Assembly: GCF_001007875.1 (NCBI RefSeq)
Contig: NZ_CP011412.1
Span: 248,001-312,000 of the forward strand
Length of the DNA stretch: 64,000 nt
Reading direction: 5' to 3'
DNA from: Sedimenticola thiotaurini
GTDB lineage: Bacteria; Pseudomonadota; Gammaproteobacteria; Chromatiales; Chromatiaceae
A program made the position numbers and the translations under genes. Positions 50,660 to 60,440 of the stretch are shown here, piece after piece. The notes below the pieces were generated by a model. That model was not told the DNA's origin, searched no databases, and saw only the letters and a list, made by a program, of their open reading frames with translations. The stretch's first letter is position 1. Every line of letters begins with the position of its first letter.

Positions 50660-52423
50660 TTATGGTTTGCTGTCGCACTCCTGGAAGATGTGGTGCTGAC
50701 AATCGGCGCACACCGACTTGTCCAGCTTCTGGTAGATGGCGTGGATCGCCGCGTTCTTCGACTGGAAGATATTCCGGTCGCCGATCACTTCCAGATCGCC
50801 ACTGCGCTCCAGTGCATCCCACAACCGCTCCTTGACGTTAATCAGGTAGAGCCTGCCGCCTGCATCCCGGCGACGCTGGGCCTCCTCCACCAGGGCATGG
50901 CCGCCCTGCAGGTCCACAAAGTTGATGCCGCTGGCAATAATGGCCAGATGTTTCTTCTCCGGATAGGTGGCGCGAATCCGGTCAAACTGCTCCTGCAGGT
51001 GATTGACCGAACCGAAGAACAGCGAACCGTCGATACGGATGATCTTCAGTTGCTTGCACTCCGGCAGGTCCGGATCGCTGGAGAACGCGTGCTTGTAAAG
51101 GCGCGGATCCGGCACCCGGGTGACGATGTTGGGTTTGGAGACCCGCTCCAGGTAGAGCACCAGGGAGAGCAGCACCCCGGCGAAGATGGCAAATTCCAAC
51201 TCCAGGAAAACGGCGCTGAGCATGGTCACCAGCAGCACGGCACTCTCGCGCTTGGAGGATTTCAGTACATGTCCGATCTCCTTGAAGTCGATCAGGCCCC
51301 AGGCCACCAGAAACAGGATGCCGGCCATGGCGGCCTTGGGCAGAAAGGCCGCATAGGGCGCCACCAGCAGCACGATCGCCATCAGCATCAGGGCGGCAAA
51401 CACGGCGGCCAGTGGTGTCTTGGCGCCGGACTGGTAGTTCAGACCGCTGCGGTTGAATGAGCCGGTGGCCACATAGCCGGAGAAGAAGGAGCCGGCGATA
51501 TTGGAGAGACCCTGGCCGATGAACTCCTGGTTACCGTTAATCCGGTAGCCGCCCCGGGCCGCCAGGGAGCGGCCGATGGAAACCGCTTCGGTCAGGGCAA
51601 ACAGGGTGACCGCCAGGGCAGTGGGGGCCAGGTCCTTGATGTGCTGCAGGGTCAGGTCGGGAGCCGACAGCGGCGGCAGAGTGGCCGGCAGGGCGCCAAC
51701 GGTGGAGATGTGGGTGGTATCCTGCCCGAACAGGTAGTTCAACAGCACCGAAACCAGGGTGCCGATGAGCATGGCGGCGATCATGTAGGGGATGCGTGGC
51801 AACCAGCGTTTGAAGGCGATGCCGGACAGCAGGGTGATCAGGGCAATAGCGGTGACCCAGGGGTTGATCTCCGGTACATGGCGGGCAAAATTGAAGGCGA
51901 TCTCATGCAGATGGCCACCGCTATCCATCTCCAGTCCGAAGAAATACTTCAGCTGCTTTGCGGCAATCAAGACGGCAGCGCCGGCAGTAAACCCGATCAC
52001 CACCGAGTGGGAGATGAAATTGACCAGGGCGCCCATGCGGGCCAGGCCCAGTACCAGTTCAAAAACACCTACCATGAAGGTGAGCGTAAGGGCCAGGGTG
52101 ACGTAATCGGCGCTACCGGGTGTGGCGTAGATCGACAGGGAGGAGAACAGTACTACTGAAGCGGCGGTGGTGGGTCCCGAAACCAGGTGTCTGGAGGAGC
52201 CGAACAGGGCGGCGATAATGGCTGGCACCATGCCGGCGTAGAGACCGTACTCCGGCGGCATGCCGGCGATAGTGGCGAATGCGACCCCCTGTGGCAGGAC
52301 CACAATGGCCCCGGTGAGGGCAGCGATCAGATCATCGCGCAGATCGTTTCGTTTGATGTTGGGAAGCCATTGGGTGAACGGGAACAGGAAACTCCATCCG
52401 GGTTGCAGTGCCGAAATACGCAT
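50660..52423 (-). CDS. SulP-family anion transporter with STAS domain
   Basis: A 587-residue inner-membrane transporter of the sulfate/bicarbonate/chloride family. The membrane domain (about 20-420) begins with the SulP marks LPQGVAFATIAGMPPEYGLY and GSSRHLVSGPTTAA. A cytoplasmic STAS domain (about 445-560) ends it. The last residues are Cys/His-rich (CADCQHHIFQEC), which is unusual and could bind metal or sense redox state. Sulfate or bicarbonate is the likely substrate; both would suit a sulfur-oxidising, carbon-fixing cell. It starts at 52423 and stands as a single-gene unit. Confidence 0.9.
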   Translation of the reverse strand: MRISALQPGWSFLFPFTQWLPNIKRNDLRDDLIAALTGAIVVLPQGVAFATIAGMPPEYGLYAGMVPAIIAALFGSSRHLVSGPTTAASVVLFSSLSIYATPGSADYVTLALTLTFMVGVFELVLGLARMGALVNFISHSVVIGFTAGAAVLIAAKQLKYFFGLEMDSGGHLHEIAFNFARHVPEINPWVTAIALITLLSGIAFKRWLPRIPYMIAAMLIGTLVSVLLNYLFGQDTTHISTVGALPATLPPLSAPDLTLQHIKDLAPTALAVTLFALTEAVSIGRSLAARGGYRINGNQEFIGQGLSNIAGSFFSGYVATGSFNRSGLNYQSGAKTPLAAVFAALMLMAIVLLVAPYAAFLPKAAMAGILFLVAWGLIDFKEIGHVLKSSKRESAVLLVTMLSAVFLELEFAIFAGVLLSLVLYLERVSKPNIVTRVPDPRLYKHAFSSDPDLPECKQLKIIRIDGSLFFGSVNHLQEQFDRIRATYPEKKHLAIIASGINFVDLQGGHALVEEAQRRRDAGGRLYLINVKERLWDALERSGDLEVIGDRNIFQSKNAAIHAIYQKLDKSVCADCQHHIFQECDSKP

Positions 52424-52773
52424 CTATTCTTTGTGATTACCTCGTGTCAAAGCCAGTCCACCGATCTACCGGGACAGGGGGGTTGTACTATCCGCCGGGC
52501 ACGCGGTCACTATCACGGCCTGTGTCGGAAGGTACGCTGAACCTCTTCCAGACGGGTGAGCAGTCAAGCAGATAGGTGTTGCAAGTTGTTGATTTCACAG
52601 CATCCAGAGCGGATTAGCGGGCGCTGATGTTGCGCTGCACAGCATACTATAATCAAGTAGTCTTTTCTAATTTATTAATATTACCGTCAGGGTAAGTTAC
52701 AGCTTATACATGGCGGCCATACGATGCTTGACATGGCGTGGTATGGCCTGACCAGCCTGAGCGAGGAGCGGGG
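52424..52773. other. Divergent region between SulP and the NlpC/P60-like gene
   Basis: 350 bases. An AT-rich area (about 52640-52710) near the hydrolase probably contains promoters. No operator or RNA element is recognised. Confidence 0.4.
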
Positions 52774-53559
52774 GTGAATTTTCTGCGCTGGATTGGCCGT
52801 GGCCTGGCCCACTATCTGCACCAGCCGAGCAAGCGTGGTGTCCGTCCCGCCACCTGCACAGCGGATCGGTTGGCAGCCAGCCTGCGCAGGGGCGACGTGC
52901 TGCTGGTGGAGGGTTCCAGCCGTTTCAGTACGGCCGTGAAATACCTGACCCAGTCAACCTGGTCCCATGCCGCACTTTATGTCTCGGATAGACCGACGTC
53001 TGCCGATCTGACCGGTGATGGGGGCGAACTGCTGGAGGTCGATGTGCTGGCGGGCGTGCGGCTGATCCCGTTGAGTGATTACTGGCAGTTGCATACCCGG
53101 ATCTGTCGACCGGTGGGTCTCAGCCCGGCCGAAATCGATGCCGTGGTGGCCTATGCGGTGGCCAGGATCGGCCAGCAGTACGATCTGAAAAACATAATCG
53201 ACCTGGCGCGTTACCTGATCCAGACACCGCCCGTGCCGTCCCACTGGCGTCGCCGCATGCTGGCACTGGGTAGCGGTGATCCCACCCGGGCGATCTGCTC
53301 TTCACTGATTGCCCAGGCCTATCAGTCGGTACGCTATCCGATTCTACCCGAGATCGGGCCAGGTAAGTCATCAGATCGCGCCTCTGATGACTGCTATCAG
53401 GAGTTGCTGCATATACGGCACCACAGCCTGTTCACCCCGCGGGATTTTGATATCTCACCCTATTTTCAGGTGATCAAGCCGACCCTGCAGAACGGCTTTG
53501 ATCCCCATGCCCTTACCTGGGGTGATTCACTGGAAGAGGGGATAAGGGATGCTGATTAA
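52774..53559 (+). CDS. YiiX/YebB-like permuted NlpC/P60 hydrolase
   Basis: A 261-residue enzyme of the permuted papain-like (LRAT/YiiX) group, which cleave or modify lipids or cell-wall peptides. It shows RRGDVLLVEG near residue 44, the catalytic His in TWSHAALYVSD near 68, and the catalytic Cys in AICSSLIAQAY near 170, the order in which the permuted family presents them. No signal peptide is clear. GTG at 52774 is chosen because GAGGAG is six bases before it; an in-frame start at 52738 lacks a ribosome site. Substrate unknown. Confidence 0.82.
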   Translation: MNFLRWIGRGLAHYLHQPSKRGVRPATCTADRLAASLRRGDVLLVEGSSRFSTAVKYLTQSTWSHAALYVSDRPTSADLTGDGGELLEVDVLAGVRLIPLSDYWQLHTRICRPVGLSPAEIDAVVAYAVARIGQQYDLKNIIDLARYLIQTPPVPSHWRRRMLALGSGDPTRAICSSLIAQAYQSVRYPILPEIGPGKSSDRASDDCYQELLHIRHHSLFTPRDFDISPYFQVIKPTLQNGFDPHALTWGDSLEEGIRDAD

Positions 53560-53626
53560 CCGTTTATCCGGCCGTCCCGGCCGGGTTTACCGGGGTTCAT
53601 AGTGGTGGATTCCGGAGGCTGGTGCG

Positions 53627-53809
53627 CTAGTCGCTGTTCAGGGTGCGTTTGTAGACCGCCTCGGCAATAGCCAGCAACTCCGCTTCACTCATGTCCGGGT
53701 GGATGGTACGGGCCACCTGCATGCCGATCTCCAGCTGGCCATCGCGGCACAATCCGGACATGGCGGCCTGTTCCATGGCTTCAAGTATGGTGGCTGTATC
53801 ATTGTCCAT
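53627..53809 (-). CDS. Small helical protein at the end of the pta-ackA operon
   Basis: A 60-residue protein with mainly helix-forming residues (MEQAAMSGLCRDGQLEIG, MSEAELLAIAEAVYKR). It starts 27 bases after the ackA stop on the same strand, so it is probably co-transcribed with pta and ackA. The ribosome site is weak. I do not recognise a family. Its place suggests a role linked to acetyl-phosphate metabolism, but nothing in the sequence shows this. Confidence 0.6.
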   Translation of the reverse strand: MDNDTATILEAMEQAAMSGLCRDGQLEIGMQVARTIHPDMSEAELLAIAEAVYKRTLNSD

Positions 53810-53836
53810 GAGCCTATTCTAGCCCCTGGTGCGGCT

Positions 53837-54988
53837 TCAGTGGTCTGCCGATCCAACAAGCTGCTGGGCGCAACGGGCGATCTCCAGCTCCTCGTTGGTT
53901 GGGATGGCCAGGATCTGAACCCGGGAGTCCCCGCTGTGCAGAGGCTGGATCTGGTCGGATGGGGTGTCGGCGTTGGCAGGGGCGATACTGATGCCCAGCC
54001 CCTCCAGCCCGCTACAGATCAGCTCCCGCAGACCGGCGTCATGCTCACCGATACCACCGGTAAAGATGATCCCGTCCACCCGACCGAGCGCTGCGTAATA
54101 GCTGCCGATGGTCTTCTTGATCCGGTAGGCGAACATCTCCCGGGCCAGACGGGCGCTATCGTCACCCTGTGCGGCCTTTTCGCTCACTTCGCGCATATCG
54201 CTGCAGCCGCAGATTCCCTTCAGGCCGCTCTCCTTGTTGAGGATCTTCTCCAACTGCTCCGTTGTCAGGTCAGCCTTGCGCAGCAGATAGAAGTGCAGCG
54301 CCGGGTCGATATCGCCACAGCGGGTGCCCATCATCAACCCTTCCAGCGGTGTCATACCCATGCTGGTGTCGATGCAGCGACCGGCCTGGATGGCGGCTGC
54401 GCTGCAGCCGTTACCCAGGTGCAGGGTGATCAGGTTGAGGGATTCGATCGGTGTGTCGAGGAACTCGGCTGCCTGCTTGGCCACGTAGTGGTGCGAGGTG
54501 CCGTGAAAGCCGTAGCGACGGACTTTGTACTCCCGGTAGTACTGGATAGGCAGGGGGTAGTGGAATGCGTAATCCGGCATGGTCTGGTGGAACGCGGTAT
54601 CGAACACCGCCACCTGGGGTACCTGGGGACAGAGACGTTGCATCACCTCAATGCCCTTCAGATGGGCCGGGTTATGCAGGGGGGCCAGGGGCACCACGCG
54701 CCGGATCGTATTGATCACATCGTCATCGATCAGCATCGGTTGCCTGAACTGTTCACCACCATGCACGACCCGGTGGCCGACGGCGCTTAGCTGATCCAGG
54801 GAAGTGAGCAGGCCGCTCGATTTCAGATGCTCAACCATCTGCTCCAGCGCCTGCTGGTGGCTGGCCACCGGCGCCCCCGGCTCCCCGATTCGATCTATCA
54901 GTCCGGTGGCGAGGGAGGATTGTTGCTGCATATCGAACAGCTGGTACTTGACTGACGAGCTGCCCGCATTGATTACCAGAATAGTCAC
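53837..54988 (-). CDS. ackA: Acetate kinase
   Basis: Interconverts acetyl-phosphate and ADP with acetate and ATP. At 383 residues it is slightly shorter than the usual 400. Motifs of the ASKHA fold are clear: the N-terminal VINAGSSSVKYQLFD near 5, GHRVVHGGEQF near 68, RYGFHGTSHHYVA near 158, HLGNGCSAAAIQAGRCIDTSMG near 190 (in part), GTRCGDIDPAL and the C-terminal FTGGIGEHDA. The start is GTG and overlaps the pta stop (GTGA), so the two enzymes are coupled, giving a direct route from acetyl-CoA to acetate and ATP. Confidence 0.96.
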   Translation of the reverse strand: MTILVINAGSSSVKYQLFDMQQQSSLATGLIDRIGEPGAPVASHQQALEQMVEHLKSSGLLTSLDQLSAVGHRVVHGGEQFRQPMLIDDDVINTIRRVVPLAPLHNPAHLKGIEVMQRLCPQVPQVAVFDTAFHQTMPDYAFHYPLPIQYYREYKVRRYGFHGTSHHYVAKQAAEFLDTPIESLNLITLHLGNGCSAAAIQAGRCIDTSMGMTPLEGLMMGTRCGDIDPALHFYLLRKADLTTEQLEKILNKESGLKGICGCSDMREVSEKAAQGDDSARLAREMFAYRIKKTIGSYYAALGRVDGIIFTGGIGEHDAGLRELICSGLEGLGISIAPANADTPSDQIQPLHSGDSRVQILAIPTNEELEIARCAQQLVGSADH

Positions 54989-57093
54989 GTTGGCGTCTCC
55001 GGCTGGTCATTCTGTTGCGCCTGGATGGCGGTGATAGCGACGGTATTGACAATGTCGGTCACGGTACAGCCCCGACTTAGGTCATTGACCGGCCGGTTCA
55101 GGCCCTGGATCACCGGTCCGATGGCTACCGCGTTGGCGGAGCGCTGCACCGCCTTGTAGGTGTTATTACCGGTATTCAGATCGGGGAAGACGAATACGGT
55201 GGCCTGGCCGGCCACTTCACTGTCCGGCATTTTGGAACGGGCCACGCCGGGATCAATAGCGGCGTCGTACTGGATCGGACCTTCCAGTTTCAGGTCCGGT
55301 CGCAGGCGGCGGGCAATGGCGACCGCATCCCTTACCGTCTCCACATCATCGCCTTTGCCGGAGACACCGGTGGAGTAGGAGAGCATGGCAACCCGGGGCT
55401 CGATGCCGAACATGGCAGCGGTGCCGGCGGAGCTGATGGCGATGTCCGCCAATTGTGCCGCATCCGGATTGGGGTTTATCGCGCAGTCCCCGTACACCAG
55501 TACCCTGTCCTCCAGGCACATGAAGAATACGCTGGAGACCAGCGAACAGCCGGGTTTGGTGCGGATGATCTCAAAGGCCGGGCGGATGGTGTGCTGGGTG
55601 GTGTGGGCCGCACCCGACACCATGCCATCGGCGTAGCCGTGATGGATCATCATGGTGCCGAAGTAACTGACATCGGCCATGGCGTCGTAGGCCATCTGTT
55701 CCGAGATACCCTTGTGCTGGCGCAGCTTGAAATAGGTATCGGCGAAGGTCTGGCGCCAGGGCGAGGTGCGCGGATCGATGGTTTTCACGCCCTGCAGGTT
55801 GAGACCCAGCTGGGCGATTCGCTGCTGGATTTTCTCTTCCGAACCCAGCAGGGTGATGTCTACCACCTCGCGCAGCAGCAGAATCTCCGCCGCCCGCAGG
55901 ATACGCTCATCGAAACCCTCCGGCAGCACGATATGTTTGCGCACCGACTTGGCCCGTTGAATCATCTCGTACTCAAACATCAGCGGCGTCTTGCGACGGG
56001 TGGGGCTGACCGATAGTCGTGCCGTCAACTCCTCCGCGTTGATGTGCTTCTCCATGATGCCCAGCGCCGCGGCGATCTTGCGATCATCCGAGGGCAGAAT
56101 GCTCCCCTCCACCTCGTTCACCTTCAGGGCGGTGCAGAAGGTGTCCCAGGGGGCGCTGAGGATTGCCATGTGGGTTTTGTTCAAGCCGTCCAGCAACTGG
56201 GTCACCTGGGCGGCGGGTTTCAGACCGCCAGTCAGCAACAGTCCGGCGATTTTCGGATAGTTTACCGAGACATCCGCCGCCAGGGTGGAGAGGATGATAT
56301 CGGAGCGATCCCCCGGGGTGATGATCAGGCTGTCTTCCTCGATGTTATCCAGGAAATTCGGGATCTCCATGGCGGCTACCTTGTAGTGGCTCACCTCCCG
56401 GTTGAGGGACTCCTGGTCACCATTCAGGCAGTTGATCTTCAGGGAGCGTCCGATCTCGCCCACGGTGGGCTTTTCCAGGGTGCGGTGTTCCGGCAGCACG
56501 TAGAATGGCAGCGACGGCATGGAGGAGACGGTCAACTCGGCAATCACCTGATCCATCTTGTCCGGGTCGACCCGGTTGACGATCGCCGCCAACAGCTCGC
56601 AACCGCGATTGTTCAGGGACTCTTCCAGCACCCGCACCGCATCGACAGTTTCGTGGGCGGATCGGCCATAGCCCTTGATAACCGGCATCAGTAGGCAGCC
56701 CAGGTTATTGGCCAGATCGGCGTTGAAGTCCAGCTCCAGCGCCGAAGTGACATCGGAAAAGTCGGTGCCGACGCAGATCATCAGATCGACCTGCTTCTCC
56801 ACCAGCTTGTACTTGGCCATGATCTGCTTCTGCAGCTCAGCGTAGCGCCCCTCGGCCAGCAGGTTGCGGGCGGTTTCGTCCGTACAGCCATACAGAGAGC
56901 TGGCCGGCAGGTCGATGTTGTAGCGTTGGGTAATCAGGTGGGTGAGATTGTCACTGCCACCGTTTTCCGGGACAACAGGACGAAAAAAACCGACCCGTTT
57001 GGTGATGGCGCTGAGCATCTCCATCATTCCCAGAACGACGATTGATTTACCGCTGCCGGGCTCTGCGCCGGCGATATAGACACTTCTTAACAT
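54985..57093 (-). CDS. pta: Phosphate acetyltransferase, long form
   Basis: Converts acetyl-CoA and phosphate to acetyl-phosphate. It has about 702 residues, the long three-domain form: an N-terminal P-loop-like domain (AGAEPGSGKSIVVLG near 10), a DRTGG domain in the middle, and the C-terminal catalytic domain (about 375-700) with LPEGFDERILRAAE near 390 and GVARSKMPDSEVAG near 625. The ATG at 57093 puts the P-loop at the usual distance from the N-terminus; a long in-frame extension to 57321 is Arg-rich and not homologous. It is divergent from the formate-tetrahydrofolate ligase gene and coupled to ackA. Confidence 0.95.
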   Translation of the reverse strand: MLRSVYIAGAEPGSGKSIVVLGMMEMLSAITKRVGFFRPVVPENGGSDNLTHLITQRYNIDLPASSLYGCTDETARNLLAEGRYAELQKQIMAKYKLVEKQVDLMICVGTDFSDVTSALELDFNADLANNLGCLLMPVIKGYGRSAHETVDAVRVLEESLNNRGCELLAAIVNRVDPDKMDQVIAELTVSSMPSLPFYVLPEHRTLEKPTVGEIGRSLKINCLNGDQESLNREVSHYKVAAMEIPNFLDNIEEDSLIITPGDRSDIILSTLAADVSVNYPKIAGLLLTGGLKPAAQVTQLLDGLNKTHMAILSAPWDTFCTALKVNEVEGSILPSDDRKIAAALGIMEKHINAEELTARLSVSPTRRKTPLMFEYEMIQRAKSVRKHIVLPEGFDERILRAAEILLLREVVDITLLGSEEKIQQRIAQLGLNLQGVKTIDPRTSPWRQTFADTYFKLRQHKGISEQMAYDAMADVSYFGTMMIHHGYADGMVSGAAHTTQHTIRPAFEIIRTKPGCSLVSSVFFMCLEDRVLVYGDCAINPNPDAAQLADIAISSAGTAAMFGIEPRVAMLSYSTGVSGKGDDVETVRDAVAIARRLRPDLKLEGPIQYDAAIDPGVARSKMPDSEVAGQATVFVFPDLNTGNNTYKAVQRSANAVAIGPVIQGLNRPVNDLSRGCTVTDIVNTVAITAIQAQQNDQPETPT

Positions 57094-57343
57094 GATCGCT
57101 CTTTTCAAGGTTGCGGGCGCCGGCATGATGCGGCGCAACATAGCGGAAGGATAAGGAATTTGCCATGAGATTGCCATCCTTTTCCATGCCTGGGGGCAGT
57201 TGCCGTGGATTTTGCGGCGCCCGACCGGCGCCTTGCCCCGCCCAGTCCGGTGCGCTGTGCCGCCCGACAGGGCATGGCGAACGGACACGCCGGGCTTGTG
57301 TTTTAATAGCAGAACAGCCACTTAGCGCAGAAAGGAGTTGCCC

Positions 57344-58969
57344 ATGCGTCCGATTCAGGAAATTGCTGCCCAGCTTGAACTGACCTCCGCCGATCTGATC
57401 TCCTACGGCGACCAGATGGCCAAGATCCGCCTGGCCACCCTGAGACAGGATTCCCAGCGCCCCCGGGGCCGCCTGGTGCTGGTTTCGGCAATCAATCCCA
57501 CCCGTGCCGGTGAAGGCAAGACCACGGTCTCGATCGGTCTGGCCCAGGGGATGCAGCGCCTGGGCAGCCGGGTCGCCCTGGCGCTGCGGGAGCCTTCACT
57601 GGGGCCGATTTTCGGTATCAAGGGGGGCGGTGCCGGTGGTGGGCAGTGCCAGTTGGAGCCCTCCACCCGGATCAATATGCACTTCACCGGTGACATGCAC
57701 GCCATCGGCGCGGCCCACAATCTGCTGGCGGCGCTGGTGGACAATGCGGTGCACTTTCACAGCGAGCTGGATCTGGAGCATCGCCAGGTGTTCTGGCGCC
57801 GGGTACTGGATATGAATGATCGGGCCCTGCGCCAGGCGGTGATCGGCCTGGGTGGCCGGCTCAACGGGGTACCGCGGGAGACCGGTTTTGACATCACCGC
57901 AGCGTCTGAGGTGATGGGTATTCTCTGCCTGGCCGAGGATCTGCCGGACCTGAAACGGCGCCTGGGCAATATCCTGGTCGGTTTTAACCGCCAGGGGGCG
58001 CCGGTGACCGGGGCCAGCCTGAAGGCGACGGGGGCGATGGCGGCCCTGTTGCAGGACGCCATTCTGCCCAATCTGGTGCAGTCCACTGAAGGGGTGCCGG
58101 CGCTGGTGCATGGTGGCCCGTTCGGCAATATCGCCCACGGCTGCAACAGTGTCATCGCCACCAAGGAAGCCCTGGCCCGCTCCGATTACGTGATCACCGA
58201 GGCCGGCTTCGGCTTTGACCTGGGGGCAGAGAAATTCTTTGATATCAAGTGCCGCAGTGCCGGACTCTGGCCCAACGCCGTGGTACTGGTGGTGACGGCC
58301 CGGGCGTTGCGCTTCCATGGCGGTGGAAAGCCGACCTCCAGTGGCACGGTTGCCGAGATTCGTGCCGGCATGGCCCATCTCTATCACCACGTGGAGAGCG
58401 TGCGGGCGTTTGGCTTTGAGCCGGTTATCGCCATCAACCGGTTTGCTGACGATATTGAGGCGGACCTGGTTGCCATCGAGGACGACTGTCGCGCACAGGG
58501 GCTGGCGGTGGCCCGCTTCGATGGCTTCAGCCAAGGCGGGGCAGGCAGTGAATCACTGGCGGAAGTGGTGCTGGCGGCCGCCAACCGGCCCCAGCCACCG
58601 GTCCGTTTCATGTACGATTTGGATGCGTCGCCGGAGCAGAAGATAGAGGCGGTGGCCAGCACCATCTACGGAGCCAGTGAAGTGGTGTTCAGCCGCACAG
58701 CGCTGAAAGATCTGGAACGGATTCGATCCCTCGGCTATGACAAACTGCCGATCTGTGTTGCCAAGACCCATCTCTCTCTGAGCAGTGATCCCAGCCGGGT
58801 CGGACAGCAGGATGGCTTTGAACTGCCGGTGGAGGCGGTACGCATCTCCGCCGGAGCCGGTTACCTGCTGGCCCTGACCGGGGACATAGTCACCATGCCG
58901 GGGCTGTCTGCCAGTCCGGCGGCCCATCGCATCGACTTGAGTGATGAAGGGGAGGTGCTGGGCGTGTGA
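57344..58969 (+). CDS. fhs: Formate-tetrahydrofolate ligase
   Basis: Makes 10-formyl-tetrahydrofolate from formate, ATP and tetrahydrofolate. At 541 residues it is a little shorter than the common 555-560. The P-loop is PTRAGEGKTT near 54, a divergent form of the usual PTPAGEGKTT. Other landmarks are ALREPSLGPIFGIKGGGAGG near 80, HFTGDMHAIGAAHNLLAA near 111, and FGFDLGAEKFFDIKCR near 290. The ATG at 57344 follows AAAGGAG. It is divergent from pta. The enzyme could feed one-carbon units from formate into purines or serine. Confidence 0.94.
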   Translation: MRPIQEIAAQLELTSADLISYGDQMAKIRLATLRQDSQRPRGRLVLVSAINPTRAGEGKTTVSIGLAQGMQRLGSRVALALREPSLGPIFGIKGGGAGGGQCQLEPSTRINMHFTGDMHAIGAAHNLLAALVDNAVHFHSELDLEHRQVFWRRVLDMNDRALRQAVIGLGGRLNGVPRETGFDITAASEVMGILCLAEDLPDLKRRLGNILVGFNRQGAPVTGASLKATGAMAALLQDAILPNLVQSTEGVPALVHGGPFGNIAHGCNSVIATKEALARSDYVITEAGFGFDLGAEKFFDIKCRSAGLWPNAVVLVVTARALRFHGGGKPTSSGTVAEIRAGMAHLYHHVESVRAFGFEPVIAINRFADDIEADLVAIEDDCRAQGLAVARFDGFSQGGAGSESLAEVVLAAANRPQPPVRFMYDLDASPEQKIEAVASTIYGASEVVFSRTALKDLERIRSLGYDKLPICVAKTHLSLSSDPSRVGQQDGFELPVEAVRISAGAGYLLALTGDIVTMPGLSASPAAHRIDLSDEGEVLGV

Positions 58970-58973
58970 GTTA

Positions 58974-60143
58974 TCAGTCCCGGCGCAGTTTTGCCGACAG
59001 CGCCATGGGGGTCGGATACCTGAATAACACCCGGTAAGTGGAGACCAGGAAGGTGAGCAGGGTCGCCAACTGAATCAGGTAGGAAGCCTTCAGCCCGATC
59101 AACTCACTCTCCCAGGCCAGTACAGCCAGCAGCAGTGAGAATTCGCTCAGTTGCCCGAGCCGGGCGCCTACCTCGGTTGCCCGGCTCTTCTCTTCACCTA
59201 CACTGCGCAGCAGGCGGGCGAAGATGACCGGCTTTAACAGCAGCATGAGGGCCGCGATCAGCAGAGCCGGCAGCAGCACATCATCCAGCATGTGCAGATC
59301 AAATCCGGCTCCCAGGGAGAAGAAAAACAGCACCAGGAAGAAGTCCCGCAGCGGTTTCAGGTTTTCCGAGATGAAAAACGAAACCGGGCTGGTGGCCAGG
59401 GATATGCCGGCGATAAAGGCACCGATCTCATGGGACAGCCCCAGCGCGGTGGCGGCCTGGGCCAGACCCAGACACCAGCCGATGGTGATCAGGAATATGT
59501 ACTCCTTGATGGTGTCGAATTTCTTCATCAACGGGAAGAAGACAAACTTCACGAACAGCGCCGAAACCCCGATCAGCAGGGGTAGGGCAAGGGCCAGCTT
59601 GAGCACCTCCAGCAGGGGCGATTCATCACCGCTGCCGCCTTTCATCACCAGCAGCAGCAGGATGGCGATCAGATCCTGAAACAGCAGAATACTGATAACC
59701 AGTTCGCCGGTATGCTGGTGATGCAGCACGGTGGTGGGCAACAGCTTCAGACCGATAATGGTGCTGGAGAACATCATGGCAGCACCCACAATCAGTGACT
59801 CCTGCAGGGTGAATCCGAACAGCCAGGCGACCAGTCCGCCACCGAGGGCAAACAGGGCAGAACTGACCAGGGTGACAGTGGTGGTCTTTTTCAGTAACAG
59901 CAGCAGTTCCCGGGGATTCAGCTCCAGGCCCATCAGAAACAGCAGGAACATAATGCCGATGCTGGACATATCCCGCACCAGCTCGCTGTCGTCCACCAGC
60001 CCGGCGGCAGACGGTCCCAGCAGTACACCCAACAGAATATAGGAGATCAGCAGCGCCTGGCGCGCATAGAGTGCCAGGGTGGCAAACACCGCGGCGCCAG
60101 AGAAAATCAGGAAAATCGTAAAAAGTATCGGATGCTCTGTCAT
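58974..60143 (-). CDS. Cation:proton antiporter, CPA2 family
   Basis: A 389-residue inner-membrane antiporter of the Kef/NapA-like group, with about 12 helices. The family marks are GVLLGPSAAGLVDD near 40, FLMGLELNPREL near 70, the transport motif FQDLIAILLLL near 155 with an acidic residue in the membrane, and GIMFLLF. There is no C-terminal TrkA-N domain, so it is not a full glutathione-gated KefB/C. Probably Na+ or K+ against H+. It is convergent with fhs, four bases apart. Confidence 0.88.
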   Translation of the reverse strand: MTEHPILFTIFLIFSGAAVFATLALYARQALLISYILLGVLLGPSAAGLVDDSELVRDMSSIGIMFLLFLMGLELNPRELLLLLKKTTTVTLVSSALFALGGGLVAWLFGFTLQESLIVGAAMMFSSTIIGLKLLPTTVLHHQHTGELVISILLFQDLIAILLLLVMKGGSGDESPLLEVLKLALALPLLIGVSALFVKFVFFPLMKKFDTIKEYIFLITIGWCLGLAQAATALGLSHEIGAFIAGISLATSPVSFFISENLKPLRDFFLVLFFFSLGAGFDLHMLDDVLLPALLIAALMLLLKPVIFARLLRSVGEEKSRATEVGARLGQLSEFSLLLAVLAWESELIGLKASYLIQLATLLTFLVSTYRVLFRYPTPMALSAKLRRD

Positions 60144-60227
60144 GTAAACAGATGGCTCATGGTCGGTTGTCGGAATTGAATCTGGCAGGTTGAAACATCG
60201 GGACTGGCGTGCGGAACAGAATTGCTG

Positions 60228-60440
60228 TCACTCGTTTTGCAATTCATTCAGCCGGGTGCGGTAAGTTTCATCATCGATCTCCCCCTTGGCATACTTCTGC
60301 TCAAGTATCCTGATGTGATACTCGGCCCACTCTTCGGGAGAGCCGGTGGATCGGGTCAGCCACCAGCGCAGCAGCAGGATGCCGGGAATGATAAATGCCA
60401 GCCCGGTAGCGACTTTGATAAGTTGATCTTCCAGTGTCAT
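60228..60440 (-). CDS. Small membrane protein with SHOCT domain
   Basis: A 70-residue protein. A hydrophobic helix (GLAFIIPGILLLRWW) covers about 13-27; the C-terminal half is the SHOCT pattern (ILEQKYAKGEIDDETYRTRL), a short oligomerisation or binding module. It lies 84 bases upstream of the antiporter on the same strand. Whether it interacts with the antiporter is unknown. Confidence 0.75.
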   Translation of the reverse strand: MTLEDQLIKVATGLAFIIPGILLLRWWLTRSTGSPEEWAEYHIRILEQKYAKGEIDDETYRTRLNELQNE

